A stretch of DNA of 64,000 bases from Streptomyces sp. 378 (lineage in GTDB: Bacteria; Actinomycetota; Actinomycetes; Streptomycetales; Streptomycetaceae). The notes under the pieces are model-generated. The model was not told the DNA's origin, ran no database searches, and saw only the letters and a list, made by a program, of their open reading frames with translations. Made by a program: the position numbers and the translations under genes. Shown piece after piece: positions 17,524 to 26,108 of the stretch. The first letter of the stretch is position 1. Every line of letters begins with the position of its first letter. Where the stretch lies: NCBI RefSeq assembly GCF_030124145.1, contig NZ_JASKMS010000005.1, positions 314,982-378,981 on the forward strand, read 5' to 3'.

Positions 17524-17570
17524 GGAAATGCACCCTACAGCGGGTCTTTCCGGCTCGTAGATTCGAGGGC
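17524..17570. promoter_or_regulatory. Divergent overlapping promoters, MocR / AhpD
   Basis: Only 47 bp separate the two starts. Plus strand: TAGATT (17558-17563), then 7 bp, then ATG 17571. Minus strand: TAGGGT (17532-17537), then 8 bp, then ATG 17523. Both fit leaderless transcription. A single MocR binding event here could control both genes. Confidence 0.55.
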
Positions 17571-18056
17571 ATGACGACGAACACGAGCACGCACCGCACC
17601 CATCTGGCCCCGAAGCGGCTGGACTTCGGCACGTCCGCCCCGAAGGCCTTCCGGGCCCTCATCGCCTTCGACGCCGCCGCCCGCGAGGGCCTCGACCCGG
17701 CCCTCGTCGAACTGATCCAGATCCGCTCCTCGCATCTCAACCACTGCGCGTACTGCCTGCACATGCACACCAACGACGCCCGCAAAGCCGGCGAGAGCGA
17801 GGACCGCCTCCACATGGTCGCCGTGTGGCGCGAGGCCCGCCCCTTCTTCACCGAGCGGGAGCAGGCGGCCCTCGCCCTCACGGACGCGATGACCCTCGTC
17901 GCCGACGCCGGAGTCCCGGACGACGTCTACGCGCAGGCCGCCGCACAGTTCGACGACCGCGAACTGGCCCAGGTGCTCGCCCTGATCTGCACGATCAACA
18001 CGTGGAACCGGGTGGCGCTGTCGACGGGGAAGGTGGCGGGGACGGACGAGCGGTGA
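17571..18056 (+). CDS. AhpD-like carboxymuconolactone decarboxylase family protein
   Basis: An all-helical 161-residue protein of the CMD/AhpD superfamily. The redox motif CAYC followed by HMH lies in SSHLNHCAYCLHMHTNDAR, as in alkylhydroperoxidase AhpD, where it reduces peroxides. Family position suggests peroxidase activity, but many paralogues have no known substrate. The divergent MocR regulator hints at a link to PLP or amino-acid metabolism. I chose ATG 17571 because a -10-like TAGATT lies 7 bp upstream. Confidence 0.85.
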   Translation: MTTNTSTHRTHLAPKRLDFGTSAPKAFRALIAFDAAAREGLDPALVELIQIRSSHLNHCAYCLHMHTNDARKAGESEDRLHMVAVWREARPFFTEREQAALALTDAMTLVADAGVPDDVYAQAAAQFDDRELAQVLALICTINTWNRVALSTGKVAGTDER

Positions 18057-18059
18057 TCG

Positions 18060-18190
18060 TCCCGCGGGTGGGCGGTGGCCGGTCGTTTCGGTGGGCGGTG
18101 GCCGTTCGGTCGGGGCGGGCGGTGATCGGTCGTTCAGGTGGATGGTGGCCGTCTTCGGGCGGGCAGGTGGGCGGCGTGGTCGAGCGGGCC
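18060..18190. repeat. GC-rich imperfect tandem repeats in a convergent gap
   Basis: GGTGGGCGGTGGCCG occurs twice about 30 bp apart (near 18068 and 18098), with a third, degenerate version (GGTGGATGGTGGCCG, about 18136). The sequence lies between converging ahpD-like and gltD-like genes and has no coding potential that I trust. Confidence 0.55.
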
Positions 18191-18196
18191 GACGGT

Positions 18197-19687
18197 CTAC
18201 ACCGCCATGGGCCGGTCGTACGGCCCGATCGGCGCCGGCAACCGTGAACTGCCCGTCAGATGACGGTCGACGGCTGCCGCCACCGCCCGCCCCTCGGCGA
18301 TCGCCCACACGATCAGCGACTGCCCCCGGGCCGCGTCCCCCGCGGCGAACACCCCGGGCACGTTCGTGGCGAAAGCGGAGTCCCGCGCGATCGTCCCGCG
18401 GGGCTCCATCTCCAGCCCCAGCTGATCGACGAGCCCGTCCTCCCGGTCCGGCCCGGAGAAACCGAGGGCGAGCAGCACGAGGTCGGCGGGGAGAGTGCGC
18501 CCGGTGCCTTCCACGGGGCGGCGCCGCGCGTCCACCTCGACCAGGTGCAGCGACCGCACCCGCCCCTGCGCGTCACCGTCGAAGCGCAGCGTGGACGCCG
18601 CGAACAGGCGTGCGTCCGCGTCCGCCACCGGGGCGGTGCGCAGGTCTCGGGCCTCTTCGTGCGCAGCGGACAGTCGATAGACCCGCATCGGGTAGGTCGG
18701 CCACGGCTCGGCGTCCTCGTCGCGCTCCGTGTCCGGCAGCGCGTAGATGTCCAACTGGGTCACGGACGCGGCACCCTCCCGGACGGCCGTCCCCAGACAG
18801 TCCGCCGCGGTGTCGCCGCCACCGACGATGACGACGTGCTGTGCGGCGGCCGACAGCGGGGACGTCTCCAGATCGCCCTCGCACACCCGGTTGGCCAACG
18901 GCAGGTACTCCATCGCCTGGTGAATGCCCGTCAGCTCGCGCCCCGGCACCGGGAGCTCACGCCAGGCGGTCGCCCCGGTGGCGAGCACCACGGCGTCGTA
19001 GCGGGAGCGCAGTTCGGCGGCCCCGACGTCCGAGCCGACCGCCGTAGACGTCCGGAACTTCGTCCCCTCGGCCCGCATCTGCTCCAGCCGCCGCTCCAGA
19101 TGGTGCTTCTCCATCTTGAACGCCGGGATGCCGTACCGCATCAGACCGCCGAGCCGGTCGTCCCTCTCGTACACGGCGACCGTGTGTCCGGCCCGGGTCA
19201 GCTGCTGGGCCGCGGCCAGCCCGGTCGGTCCCGAACCGATCACCGCGACCGTCCTGCCGGACAGCCGCTCCGGCGGCCTCGGCGGCGCGAAGCCCTCCTC
19301 CCAGGCACGGTCGGCGATCGCGCACTCCACGTTCTTGATGGTGACGGCCGGCTGGTTGATCGCCAGCACACAGCCCGCCTCGCACGGAGCGGGGCACAAC
19401 CGGCCGGTGAACTCCGGGAAGTTGTTGGTGGCGTGCAGCCGGTCGGCGGCCCCCCGCCAGTCCTCCCTGGACACCAGGTCGTTCCATTCCGGGATCAGGT
19501 TTCCCAGCGGACAGGCGTCGTGACAGAAGGGAATGCCGCAATCCATGCACCGGTCGGCCTGCTTGCTGATGATCGGCAGCAGCGCCCCGGGGACATGAAC
19601 CTCGTCCCAGTCGCGGGCCCGTTCCTCGACCGGCCTGCGTGGCCAGTCCTGGCGGGGCGTGGTCATGAAACCCTTGGGATCGGCCAT
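18197..19687 (-). CDS. gltD: Glutamate synthase small-subunit-like oxidoreductase (GltD family)
   Basis: FAD- and Fe-S-dependent NAD(P)H oxidoreductase of 496 residues. The N-terminal ferredoxin-like part carries two cysteine clusters, CMDCGIPFCHDACPLGN and CPAPCEAGC, for 4Fe-4S centres. FAD- and NADPH-binding Rossmann motifs are GSGPTGLAAAQQL and IVGGGDTAADC. In glutamate synthase this subunit feeds electrons to the large subunit GltB. No gltB is adjacent, so this may be a stand-alone paralogue or serve another partner. I chose ATG 19687 (MADPKGFMTT) with AAGGAAG upstream. Confidence 0.85.
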   Translation of the reverse strand: MADPKGFMTTPRQDWPRRPVEERARDWDEVHVPGALLPIISKQADRCMDCGIPFCHDACPLGNLIPEWNDLVSREDWRGAADRLHATNNFPEFTGRLCPAPCEAGCVLAINQPAVTIKNVECAIADRAWEEGFAPPRPPERLSGRTVAVIGSGPTGLAAAQQLTRAGHTVAVYERDDRLGGLMRYGIPAFKMEKHHLERRLEQMRAEGTKFRTSTAVGSDVGAAELRSRYDAVVLATGATAWRELPVPGRELTGIHQAMEYLPLANRVCEGDLETSPLSAAAQHVVIVGGGDTAADCLGTAVREGAASVTQLDIYALPDTERDEDAEPWPTYPMRVYRLSAAHEEARDLRTAPVADADARLFAASTLRFDGDAQGRVRSLHLVEVDARRRPVEGTGRTLPADLVLLALGFSGPDREDGLVDQLGLEMEPRGTIARDSAFATNVPGVFAAGDAARGQSLIVWAIAEGRAVAAAVDRHLTGSSRLPAPIGPYDRPMAV

Positions 19688-19819
19688 GGCCGTCTTCCTT
19701 GCGTGCGCGTGAGACAGGCCGTGCGTCGTGGGGCGGCACTGGTCCCACTCTGGCGGCACTCCTTTTCGCCACGATACGTCCGCCTCCCGGCCGATGCCTG
19801 TCGCCCCAGGGCGCGGGTG

Positions 19820-20299
19820 TCAGGTGAGCGCCAGCACGTACGCCAGTGCCGCTCCGGCCGAGGCCGCCGTACGGACGTGGTTCCACAGCGTCCACTCGCG
19901 CACATACACCGGCCAGTACGCCGCCGCCTCCGGTGTGCCCGGCTCCAGACCGGCCAGCGCGTCGTTGCGCGGCACGTTCGCGACCATGGTCGGCCCGAAC
20001 GTGCCGAACAGGTACAGCACGCTGCCCACCAGCAGTTCCACCGTCCCCTCCTCCGGCCACAGCACGAACGTCACCACCGCGATCACCGCACACAGCACGG
20101 CCGACCCCAGGAACACGATCATGAACGGCGGCGTCACCGCCGCCACGTTGATCGCGTTCATCGCGGCGACCCCCTGCGCGGGCGGCAGCATGCCGAGGCC
20201 GCGCATGACGAAGGTCGAGAACCCGCAGAACACACCGGCCACCAGGCCGGTCCCGAGCACGCCCAGCACCGTGAGCACGAAGTACGGTCCGTCGATCAT
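19820..20299 (-). CDS. DUF1772 membrane protein
   Basis: Integral membrane protein of 159 residues with four predicted hydrophobic segments. It starts at once with a helix (YFVLTVLGVLGTGLVAGVFC) and includes the family features FVMRGLGMLPPAQGVAAMNAIN and NDALA. DUF1772 also covers anthrone-oxygenase-like proteins, but most members are uncharacterised. GGGAGAGAG directly precedes ATG 20299; a longer in-frame extension upstream is Arg-rich and unlikely. Confidence 0.8.
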   Translation of the reverse strand: MIDGPYFVLTVLGVLGTGLVAGVFCGFSTFVMRGLGMLPPAQGVAAMNAINVAAVTPPFMIVFLGSAVLCAVIAVVTFVLWPEEGTVELLVGSVLYLFGTFGPTMVANVPRNDALAGLEPGTPEAAAYWPVYVREWTLWNHVRTAASAGAALAYVLALT

Positions 20300-20474
20300 T
20301 TCTCTCTCCCGCCCGTCGCGCCGGAACACCGCCCGGCACCCCTTTCTCGACCCCAGTGAATTCCCGAACAGGCGCAGTGACCATGGCCGAGCGCCGCGAC
20401 GCCATAAGCGAACGTCCACGGCCCGCCGAACGGCCGCGTCGACGGCATGACGGCCGACGGCACCATGGGACCAC

Positions 20475-20537
20475 GTCATGCCGTCATGCCGTCATGACGG
20501 CCGACGGCACCACGGCACCACGGCACCACGGCATGAC
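20475..20537. repeat. 8-bp microsatellites in a 310-bp intergenic region
   Basis: GTCATGCC, GTCATGCC, GTCATGAC (20475-20498), then GGCACCAC three times and GGCATGAC (20506-20537). The whole gap from 20300 to 20608 is built of CATGACGGC-like words on both strands and holds no gene that I can support. Confidence 0.75.
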
Positions 20538-20608
20538 GAAACCATTGCCGACGGCCGACGTGCACGACGGCCGACGACATGACGGCTCAGAGCCCCGGCG
20601 CTCTTGTG

Positions 20609-21307
20609 TCACCCCGCGGAACCGAGCCGTGCCTCCGTCCACCCCCTCATTACCGTCGCCACCGCCGCCGCGATCCGCCGCCGGGCCTCGTGTCTCGGCA
20701 CCCCGCTCATCAGCAGCCGGTCGTACGGCGTGTCCAGATGCCGTACGGACGCCACGACCGCCGAGGTCACCGCGGACTCCGTCAGTGCACGCCCCGCCGC
20801 GCTGCGGCCGACCCGTCCGCTGCCCCGCTCCGAGGCGTGCAGGGCGATGGCCCGTGCCCGATCGGCCGGGCACCCGGGAAACAGCAGCAGGATCTCGGTC
20901 GCGAACGCCTCGGCGAACAGAGCGTCATGAGCCGCTCGCCGCCGCGCGTCCCGCACCCGGCGCCGTCGTCTCGCCTCGGCGTCCGCCAGACACCGCTGCT
21001 CCGCCCTGGCCAGTGCCGCTTCCTCGACCAGCACGCCCTGCCGCTCGTACCGGCCCTTTCTCCGGTTGAACCGCACGACCACCGCCGACAGCGTGCTCTC
21101 CTCCCGTGATCTGCGGGTGAGCGCGGTGTCACCGCTGGGCAGGAACACCAGATGCCCGAGGTCGGCACAGTCGAGACAGCGCGGGGCGCCGTCCTCGAGG
21201 GCGAGCAGCGGCAACGGCCCCCGTCGGCACTCGGCGCAGTAGCGCCGCTTGAGGGGCTGGAAGGCGAGAAGTCCGGTGAAGGGCTGGAGCGTCGCGCGGG
21301 GGACCAT
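20609..21307 (-). CDS. DUF2293-domain protein with N-terminal zinc-ribbon-like cysteines
   Basis: A 232-residue protein. The N-terminus carries two Cys pairs, CAEC and CLDC, about 25 residues apart, a plausible zinc ribbon. The middle is a highly basic helical stretch with many Arg residues. The C-terminal part (LLLFPGCPADRARAIALHA to TPYDRLLMSGVPRHEARRR) is the DUF2293 core. It may bind nucleic acid, judging by the zinc ribbon and basic helix; that is inference. The start is uncertain: ATG 21307 lacks a clear SD, and an upstream in-frame GTG near 21340 is possible. Confidence 0.75.
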   Translation of the reverse strand: MVPRATLQPFTGLLAFQPLKRRYCAECRRGPLPLLALEDGAPRCLDCADLGHLVFLPSGDTALTRRSREESTLSAVVVRFNRRKGRYERQGVLVEEAALARAEQRCLADAEARRRRRVRDARRRAAHDALFAEAFATEILLLFPGCPADRARAIALHASERGSGRVGRSAAGRALTESAVTSAVVASVRHLDTPYDRLLMSGVPRHEARRRIAAAVATVMRGWTEARLGSAG

Positions 21308-21431
21308 AGGGGGTTCATTCCCGTTGACGGAGGCGTGAACTACGCAGCCCGCCACAGACCCTGGCGATCCGGGCACCGTCCTCGCCACGGCGCCTCAGGG
21401 CCGGACGCTTCCCGCGGTGGGCTGACGCATC

Positions 21432-22082
21432 ATGGGTCGTGTGCGACTCGAAGCGATCACCTGGGAACGGCTCGGCGACCTGCTCGCCGAGCATCTCCTC
21501 GATCTGAAGCCCGCCGACGGCTCTCCCTGGCTTCGCATCGCCCTCGACGGCGCCCCGGCAGCCCGCCCGGGAGACCTCGCCGACCGGATCTCCCAGGCGC
21601 TGCGCGTCCGCGGCCGTTCCTCGCTCGTGGTGGGCACGGAGGGTTTTCTGCGGCCCGCCTCGGTACGGCTGGAGTACGGCCATCAGGATGTCGAGGCGTA
21701 CTACAGCGGCTGGTACGACACCGGCGCCCTGTGGCGTGAGGTGTTCGGTCCGCTCGAAGCCGACGGCGACGGTCGCGTCCTGCCCGACCTGTGGGACCCC
21801 GCCGCCGACCGAGCCACCCGCAGTCCCTACACCGAACTCCCGCCCGGCGGTGTGCTGTTGCTGCACGGACCCTTCCTCCTTCGGCACTGGTTCCCCTTCG
21901 ATCTGAGCGTCCATGTCCTCCTCTCGCCGGGCGCCCTGCGCCGTCGCACACCCGAGGCCGTGCACTGGACCCTCCCGGCGTTCGAGCGCTACGAGCAGGA
22001 GACCGACCCGGTGGCCACGGCCGATGTCCTGGTGCGGGCCGATGACCCCCGCCACCCCGCCTGGAGCGGTCGGAGCGACTGA
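21432..22082 (+). CDS. Uridine-kinase-like protein with a degenerate P-loop
   Basis: A 216-residue protein that resembles uridine kinases in its C-terminal half: EGFLRPASVRLEYG, DVEAYYSGWYD, GGVLLLHGPFLLRHWF and a final ERYEQETDPVATAD. The N-terminal nucleotide-binding loop, normally GxxGSGKS/T, reads LDGAPAARPGDLA, with no lysine. If the family assignment is right, it cannot bind phosphate in the standard way and may be a regulatory or non-kinase paralogue. It is divergent from the DUF2293 gene. Confidence 0.7.
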   Translation: MGRVRLEAITWERLGDLLAEHLLDLKPADGSPWLRIALDGAPAARPGDLADRISQALRVRGRSSLVVGTEGFLRPASVRLEYGHQDVEAYYSGWYDTGALWREVFGPLEADGDGRVLPDLWDPAADRATRSPYTELPPGGVLLLHGPFLLRHWFPFDLSVHVLLSPGALRRRTPEAVHWTLPAFERYEQETDPVATADVLVRADDPRHPAWSGRSD

Positions 22083-22378
22083 GCCAGGAGCCGGGGTGCC
22101 GGCGCCCGGGTGAGGTGGCGGCGGACGAGGTGGCGCCGGGGTCCGGTATCCGGCGGAGGCGGCAGGATCCGGCCCCGGGCGTAAGTCGCAGAGACCGGCC
22201 CCGGGCGGAGGCGGCAGAGGTCGGCACCGGGCGGCAGCGCTGAGGCGGCAGGGCCCGGCAACGGGCCGTGGGGCCGAGTTCCGTGTGCGGGCGTCCGGTG
22301 ACGCGGCGAGAATGAAGGGCGCCGGGACTCGCGGTGCGTCCGGCGCCGCGCCGGCCGTCCGGCACCGGGAGGTACTCC
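22083..22378. repeat. GC-rich intergenic region with a 52-bp repeat
   Basis: The 296-bp gap contains GGCGGAGGCGGCAG at 22152 and 22204 (52-bp period), plus CCGGCCCCGGGCG-like words. No promoter that I can defend is visible until the CBS gene's GGGAGG at 22367-22372. Confidence 0.55.
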
Positions 22379-22807
22379 ATGACCACCGCCGGAGACATCA
22401 TGCACCGCGGCGCCCAGTGGATCCCCGCGCACGAAAACCTCGACCGCGCCGCCCAGCTCATGCGCGAGCTGAACGTCGGCGCCCTGCCCATCAGCGACGA
22501 GAACGAGCGGCTCTGCGGCATCCTCACCGACCGCGACATCGTCGTCGGCTGCGTCGCCATGGGTCACGACCCCGCCAGGGTCACCGCGGGCGACATGGCG
22601 AAGGGCACGCCCCGCTGGATCGACGCGGACGCCGATGTCGGCGACGTGCTCCGCGAGATGCGGGAGCACCAGATCCGCCGACTGCCGGTGATCCATGACA
22701 AGCGCCTGGTCGGCATGATCAGCGAAGCCGACCTGGTCCGGCATCTCGCGAAGGACCAGATCGCCTCCTGGGCGGAGGGCGTCTACGCCACGACCGCGTC
22801 GCACTGA
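22379..22807 (+). CDS. CBS-domain-pair protein
   Basis: A 142-residue stand-alone Bateman module. CBS1 spans about 8-62 (MHRGAQWIPAHENLDRAAQL to GILTDRDIVV); CBS2 spans about 73-130 (WIDADADVGDVLREM to GMISEADLVRHLA). Such small proteins, like mycobacterial HRP1, bind adenine nucleotides or SAM and act as energy sensors. There is no attached enzyme. GGGAGG is 6 bp before ATG. A strong inverted repeat follows the stop. Confidence 0.85.
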   Translation: MTTAGDIMHRGAQWIPAHENLDRAAQLMRELNVGALPISDENERLCGILTDRDIVVGCVAMGHDPARVTAGDMAKGTPRWIDADADVGDVLREMREHQIRRLPVIHDKRLVGMISEADLVRHLAKDQIASWAEGVYATTASH

Positions 22808-22819
22808 CCCCGACGTTCA

Positions 22820-22857
22820 CCCCCCCCGGGTGGTTCAGGCGGGCCCTCCGGGGGGGG
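22820..22857. terminator. Bidirectional hairpin between CBS gene and corA
   Basis: Perfect 10-bp arms, CCCCCCCCGG and CCGGGGGGGG, with an 18-nt loop, in the 62-bp gap between two converging genes. Confidence 0.65.
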
Positions 22858-22869
22858 CACGGGGCCGGT

Positions 22870-23997
22870 TCAGAGCCAGCCGCTGCGCCGGAACCCCCGG
22901 TACAGGGCGAGACACGCGGCGGATATCACGCCGATGACCATGCCGTAGCCGTACCGCCACTGCAGCTCCGGCATGTGTTCGAAGTTCATGCCGTACACGC
23001 CGCACACCATCGTCGGCACGGCGACGATCGCGGCCCACGCCGTGATCTTCCGCATGTCCTCGTTCTGCGCGACGGTGACCTGCGCGAGGTGCGCCTGGAG
23101 AATGGAGTTGAGCAGTTCGTCGAAGGCCGCGATCTGCTCCTTCGCCCGCAGCAGATGGTCCGAGACGTCGCGGAAGTACGCCTGTATCTCCGGGTCCACC
23201 ACGCGGATCGGCCGGGTGGCGAGATCCTCCAGCGGCCTGCTGAGCGGCACCACCGCCCGCTTCAGTTCCAGCAGTTCACGCTTGAGCTGGTAGATGCGCC
23301 CGGGGTCGGCCCGCGCGCCGGCCTCGGAGAAGACATCCGTCTCGACGTGGTCGATGTCCGCCTGCACCGAGTCCGTGACCGTCAGGTAGTCGTCGACCAC
23401 GTGGTCCGCGATCGCGTGCAGCACCGCCGACGGCCCCTTGGCGAGCTGACCCGGGTCGGACTCCAGCTCCTCGCGCAGCGGTCCCAGCGAACCGTGCCGG
23501 CCGTGTCGCACCGTGATCACGAAGTCCGCGCCGACGAACACCATGATCTCGCCGGTGTTCACCACCTCGCTGGTGGCCGTGAGTTCCTCGTGCTCGACGT
23601 AGCAGACCGTCTTGAACACCGCGAAGAGTGTCTCGCCGTAGCGTTCCAGCTTGGGGCGCTGGTGGGCCTCGATCGCGTCCTCGACGGCCAGCGGGTGCAG
23701 GTCGAAGAGCTCGGCGATGCCCGCGAACTCGCTGTCCGTGGGCTCGTGCAGACCGAGCCAGACGAAGCCGTCCCGGCTCTTGCGTACCCGCTCCACGGCG
23801 TCCACCAGGTCACCGCGCGCGTCGGTGCGCACGCCGTCTTGGTATGTCACGCAGTTCACCACAGAGGAGCCCAGGGGAGACCGGGCCGGGTGACTCAGGT
23901 CGACGCGCGGACGCCGTCGGGCCAGCCGGGCCACTCTGCGAAGGCCGCCGACCCCGCCGAGGCTCGTCACCTTCCGCAGATTCCCTGCCATGGACAT
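22870..23997 (-). CDS. corA: CorA-family magnesium/cobalt transporter
   Basis: Pentameric divalent-cation channel of 375 residues. A long cytoplasmic alpha/beta funnel with helices (DDYLTVTDSVQADIDHVETD) precedes two C-terminal membrane helices. The selectivity motif YGMNFEHMPEL is at the end of the first helix, followed by WRYGYGMVIGVISAACLALY and a short basic tail. The N-terminus is unusually Arg-rich. I chose ATG 23997 with AAGGAG 6 bp upstream; ATG 23991 is also possible. Confidence 0.9.
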   Translation of the reverse strand: MSMAGNLRKVTSLGGVGGLRRVARLARRRPRVDLSHPARSPLGSSVVNCVTYQDGVRTDARGDLVDAVERVRKSRDGFVWLGLHEPTDSEFAGIAELFDLHPLAVEDAIEAHQRPKLERYGETLFAVFKTVCYVEHEELTATSEVVNTGEIMVFVGADFVITVRHGRHGSLGPLREELESDPGQLAKGPSAVLHAIADHVVDDYLTVTDSVQADIDHVETDVFSEAGARADPGRIYQLKRELLELKRAVVPLSRPLEDLATRPIRVVDPEIQAYFRDVSDHLLRAKEQIAAFDELLNSILQAHLAQVTVAQNEDMRKITAWAAIVAVPTMVCGVYGMNFEHMPELQWRYGYGMVIGVISAACLALYRGFRRSGWL

Positions 23998-24266
23998 CCG
24001 GATCTCCTTGCGTGGAACTTCTCGCGCCGTTCCTGCGCCTTGGCGCGTCAGTCTGCCAGGCCTGTGTGAGCTGCGGGTGAGCCTGTGGATACGCCCCATT
24101 CCGCTTGGTTCCCGGCTGTGGACGAACGGCGAGCCGACGTCGTCGTCCTGACGCATCGACGCCTGCCCGCGCCGAACGGTTCTGGCGTGCGGCGGCGTCC
24201 GACGCGGTACTACGCGCCGGAGCGTCGACAATTACGGATATGTCGGACAAATGGGATGATCGCGGC

Positions 24267-25058
24267 ATGACGCGAACCGATGGGCATCTCCTCGACAACC
24301 GGCAGACCCAGGCGGCCGAGCGCTTCAGCGCCTTCGCCGCCCTCTTCGACCCCACGACGTTCCGGCACCTCGAAGAGCTCGGCGTCGGATCCGGCTGGCG
24401 GTGCTGGGAGGTCGGCGCCGGCACCACCGTGGTGTCCTGGCTGGCCAAGAAGGTGGGTCCGACCGGACGTGTCGTCGCGACCGACACCGACACCTCACGG
24501 CTCGCCTCCGCCGCCCGGCCACCCGTCGAGGTGCGGGCCCACGAGCTCGGCTCGCCGGAACCCCCGGGGGAGGGCTTCGACCTCGTGCACGCCCGCCTCG
24601 CTCTCGTCCATGTGACCGACCGGCAACAGGCGCTGCGCTCCATGGTCATGTCCCTGCGCCCCGGCGGACGCCTCCTGGTCGAGGACGCCGACCCCACTCT
24701 GCAACCCCTGCTCTGCCCCGACGAGTACGGCCCCGAGCAGCAGCTCGCCAACCGGCTGCGGCAGGGCTTCCGCACACTGCTCGCCGACCGCGGGACCGAC
24801 CTCCCCTGTGGCCGCATCCTGCCGCGACTGCTCCGGGAGGCCGGACTGACCCGGGTCCAGGCCGACGCCTACTTCCCCCTCACGTCGCCGGCCTGCGCGG
24901 CCCTGGAGTCCGTCACGACCCGCCAAGTCCGCGACCAGCTCGTCGGCGCGGGCCTCGCGACCGACCAGGACATCGACCGGCATCTCGTGAACGTCACGTC
25001 GGGTGCGCTCGATCTGACGACGGCCCCGATGATCTCGGCGTGGGGGCGCAAGCAGTAG
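24267..25058 (+). CDS. Class I SAM-dependent methyltransferase
   Basis: A 263-residue methyltransferase. The SAM-binding region reads CWEVGAGTTVVSWLAKKVG, followed by the acidic residue of strand 2 in VVATDTDTSRL and the motif FDLVHARLALVHV. PGGRLLVEDADP marks the strand-4 turn. The substrate cannot be inferred. The start is uncertain: ATG 24267 is taken, but in-frame ATG 24240, next to an AATTACGGAT stretch, would add nine residues. It ends convergently with the pseudouridine kinase gene. Confidence 0.8.
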   Translation: MTRTDGHLLDNRQTQAAERFSAFAALFDPTTFRHLEELGVGSGWRCWEVGAGTTVVSWLAKKVGPTGRVVATDTDTSRLASAARPPVEVRAHELGSPEPPGEGFDLVHARLALVHVTDRQQALRSMVMSLRPGGRLLVEDADPTLQPLLCPDEYGPEQQLANRLRQGFRTLLADRGTDLPCGRILPRLLREAGLTRVQADAYFPLTSPACAALESVTTRQVRDQLVGAGLATDQDIDRHLVNVTSGALDLTTAPMISAWGRKQ

Positions 25059-25142
25059 GCGACGGTGCCGAGGGGGCGTGCCGCGCGGTGGGAACGGGGC
25101 GAGGCACGAAGGGGGCGGGGCCCGCAGGCCCGGCCAGGTTCG

Positions 25143-26108
25143 TCAGCTCGGCAGGGGCGGTCTGCCGCCCACCTTCTCCACCGCTCGCGCACCCGCCCGG
25201 CAGCCCTCCGCCGCGGCGTCCTGCGGCCCGGCACCCGCGAGCAGGGCGGCGAGGAAAGCGCCGGTGAAGGCGTCACCGGCGCCGGTCGTGTCCCGTGCTG
25301 TCGCCGACGCGGCCGGAACGCGAGCGCACACCTTCCCGGCGCGAGCCAGGACGGCCCCCTCATGACCCTGCTTGACGACGACCAGCGGCACGCGCAGGCT
25401 CAGCTGGGCCGCCGCCTCGGCCGCGTCCGCCGGTCCCGCCAGCAGGCACGCCTCGTCCCGGCTGGGCAGCAGGACGTCCACTCCGTCGACGAGCGCCAGG
25501 AACCGCTCCGCCCCCAGCTCCGCGAGGAAACCGGCCGATGCCGGGTCCAGGCTCACCGGTACGCCACGCGCGCGTGCGGCTTTCAGGGCCACGGTCACCA
25601 GGGCCCGGCTCGGCTCGGAGAACAGGAGGTAGCCCGACAGGTGCAGCCGGGCCACTCCGTCGAGCAGCGCGTCCGACCAGTCGGCGGGTTCGAGCCGCAA
25701 CGACGCGCCGCTGTCCGTGAGGAACGTCCGCTCCGCCGAAGCGCCCCCGTCGACCATGCAGACCACCGTGCCGGTCGGCACCAGCGGGTCCACGACGAGC
25801 CGCGGACGCACGCCCTGGGCGACGAGCTCCCGCTCGTGCCAGTCGGCCGCCTCCGCTCCCACGCGCCCGAGCAGCCGCACGTCCGGCGCTCCCCGGTGAG
25901 CCGCCCAGCAGGCGACGTTCGCGCCCGCCCCGCCCGCCACGGTCCGGATCGCGGCAGGCGTGTCCGTACCGGCCGCGAGGGGCCCTCGGTAGCGCGCGAC
26001 GACATCGGTGATGACATCCCCGACGACCAGCAGCCCACGCCCCGTCGCCGAGCCCGCGTCCCCGGAGCCCGGTTCCACTCCCGGCCCCGCGCCGCCGGCC
26101 GCCGTCAT
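25143..26108 (-). CDS. psuK: PfkB-family kinase, probable pseudouridine kinase
   Basis: Ribokinase-fold sugar/nucleoside kinase of 321 residues. Motif 1 is GGAGANVACWAAHRG near residue 60 and motif 2 with the catalytic Asp is DTTGAGDAFTGAFLAALL. Its ATG overlaps the TGA of the psuG gene (ATGA), so both are translated together. Pseudouridine kinase phosphorylates pseudouridine and PsuG then splits the product into uracil and ribose 5-phosphate. The specific substrate is inferred from this operon, not from the kinase sequence. Confidence 0.85.
   Translation of the reverse strand: MTAAGGAGPGVEPGSGDAGSATGRGLLVVGDVITDVVARYRGPLAAGTDTPAAIRTVAGGAGANVACWAAHRGAPDVRLLGRVGAEAADWHERELVAQGVRPRLVVDPLVPTGTVVCMVDGGASAERTFLTDSGASLRLEPADWSDALLDGVARLHLSGYLLFSEPSRALVTVALKAARARGVPVSLDPASAGFLAELGAERFLALVDGVDVLLPSRDEACLLAGPADAAEAAAQLSLRVPLVVVKQGHEGAVLARAGKVCARVPAASATARDTTGAGDAFTGAFLAALLAGAGPQDAAAEGCRAGARAVEKVGGRPPLPS

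Noticed and set aside
18260..20359. A 699-codon plus-strand frame opposite the gltD-like and DUF1772 genes.
   Set aside because: Arg/Gly/His-rich shadow translation; the minus-strand genes carry real motifs.
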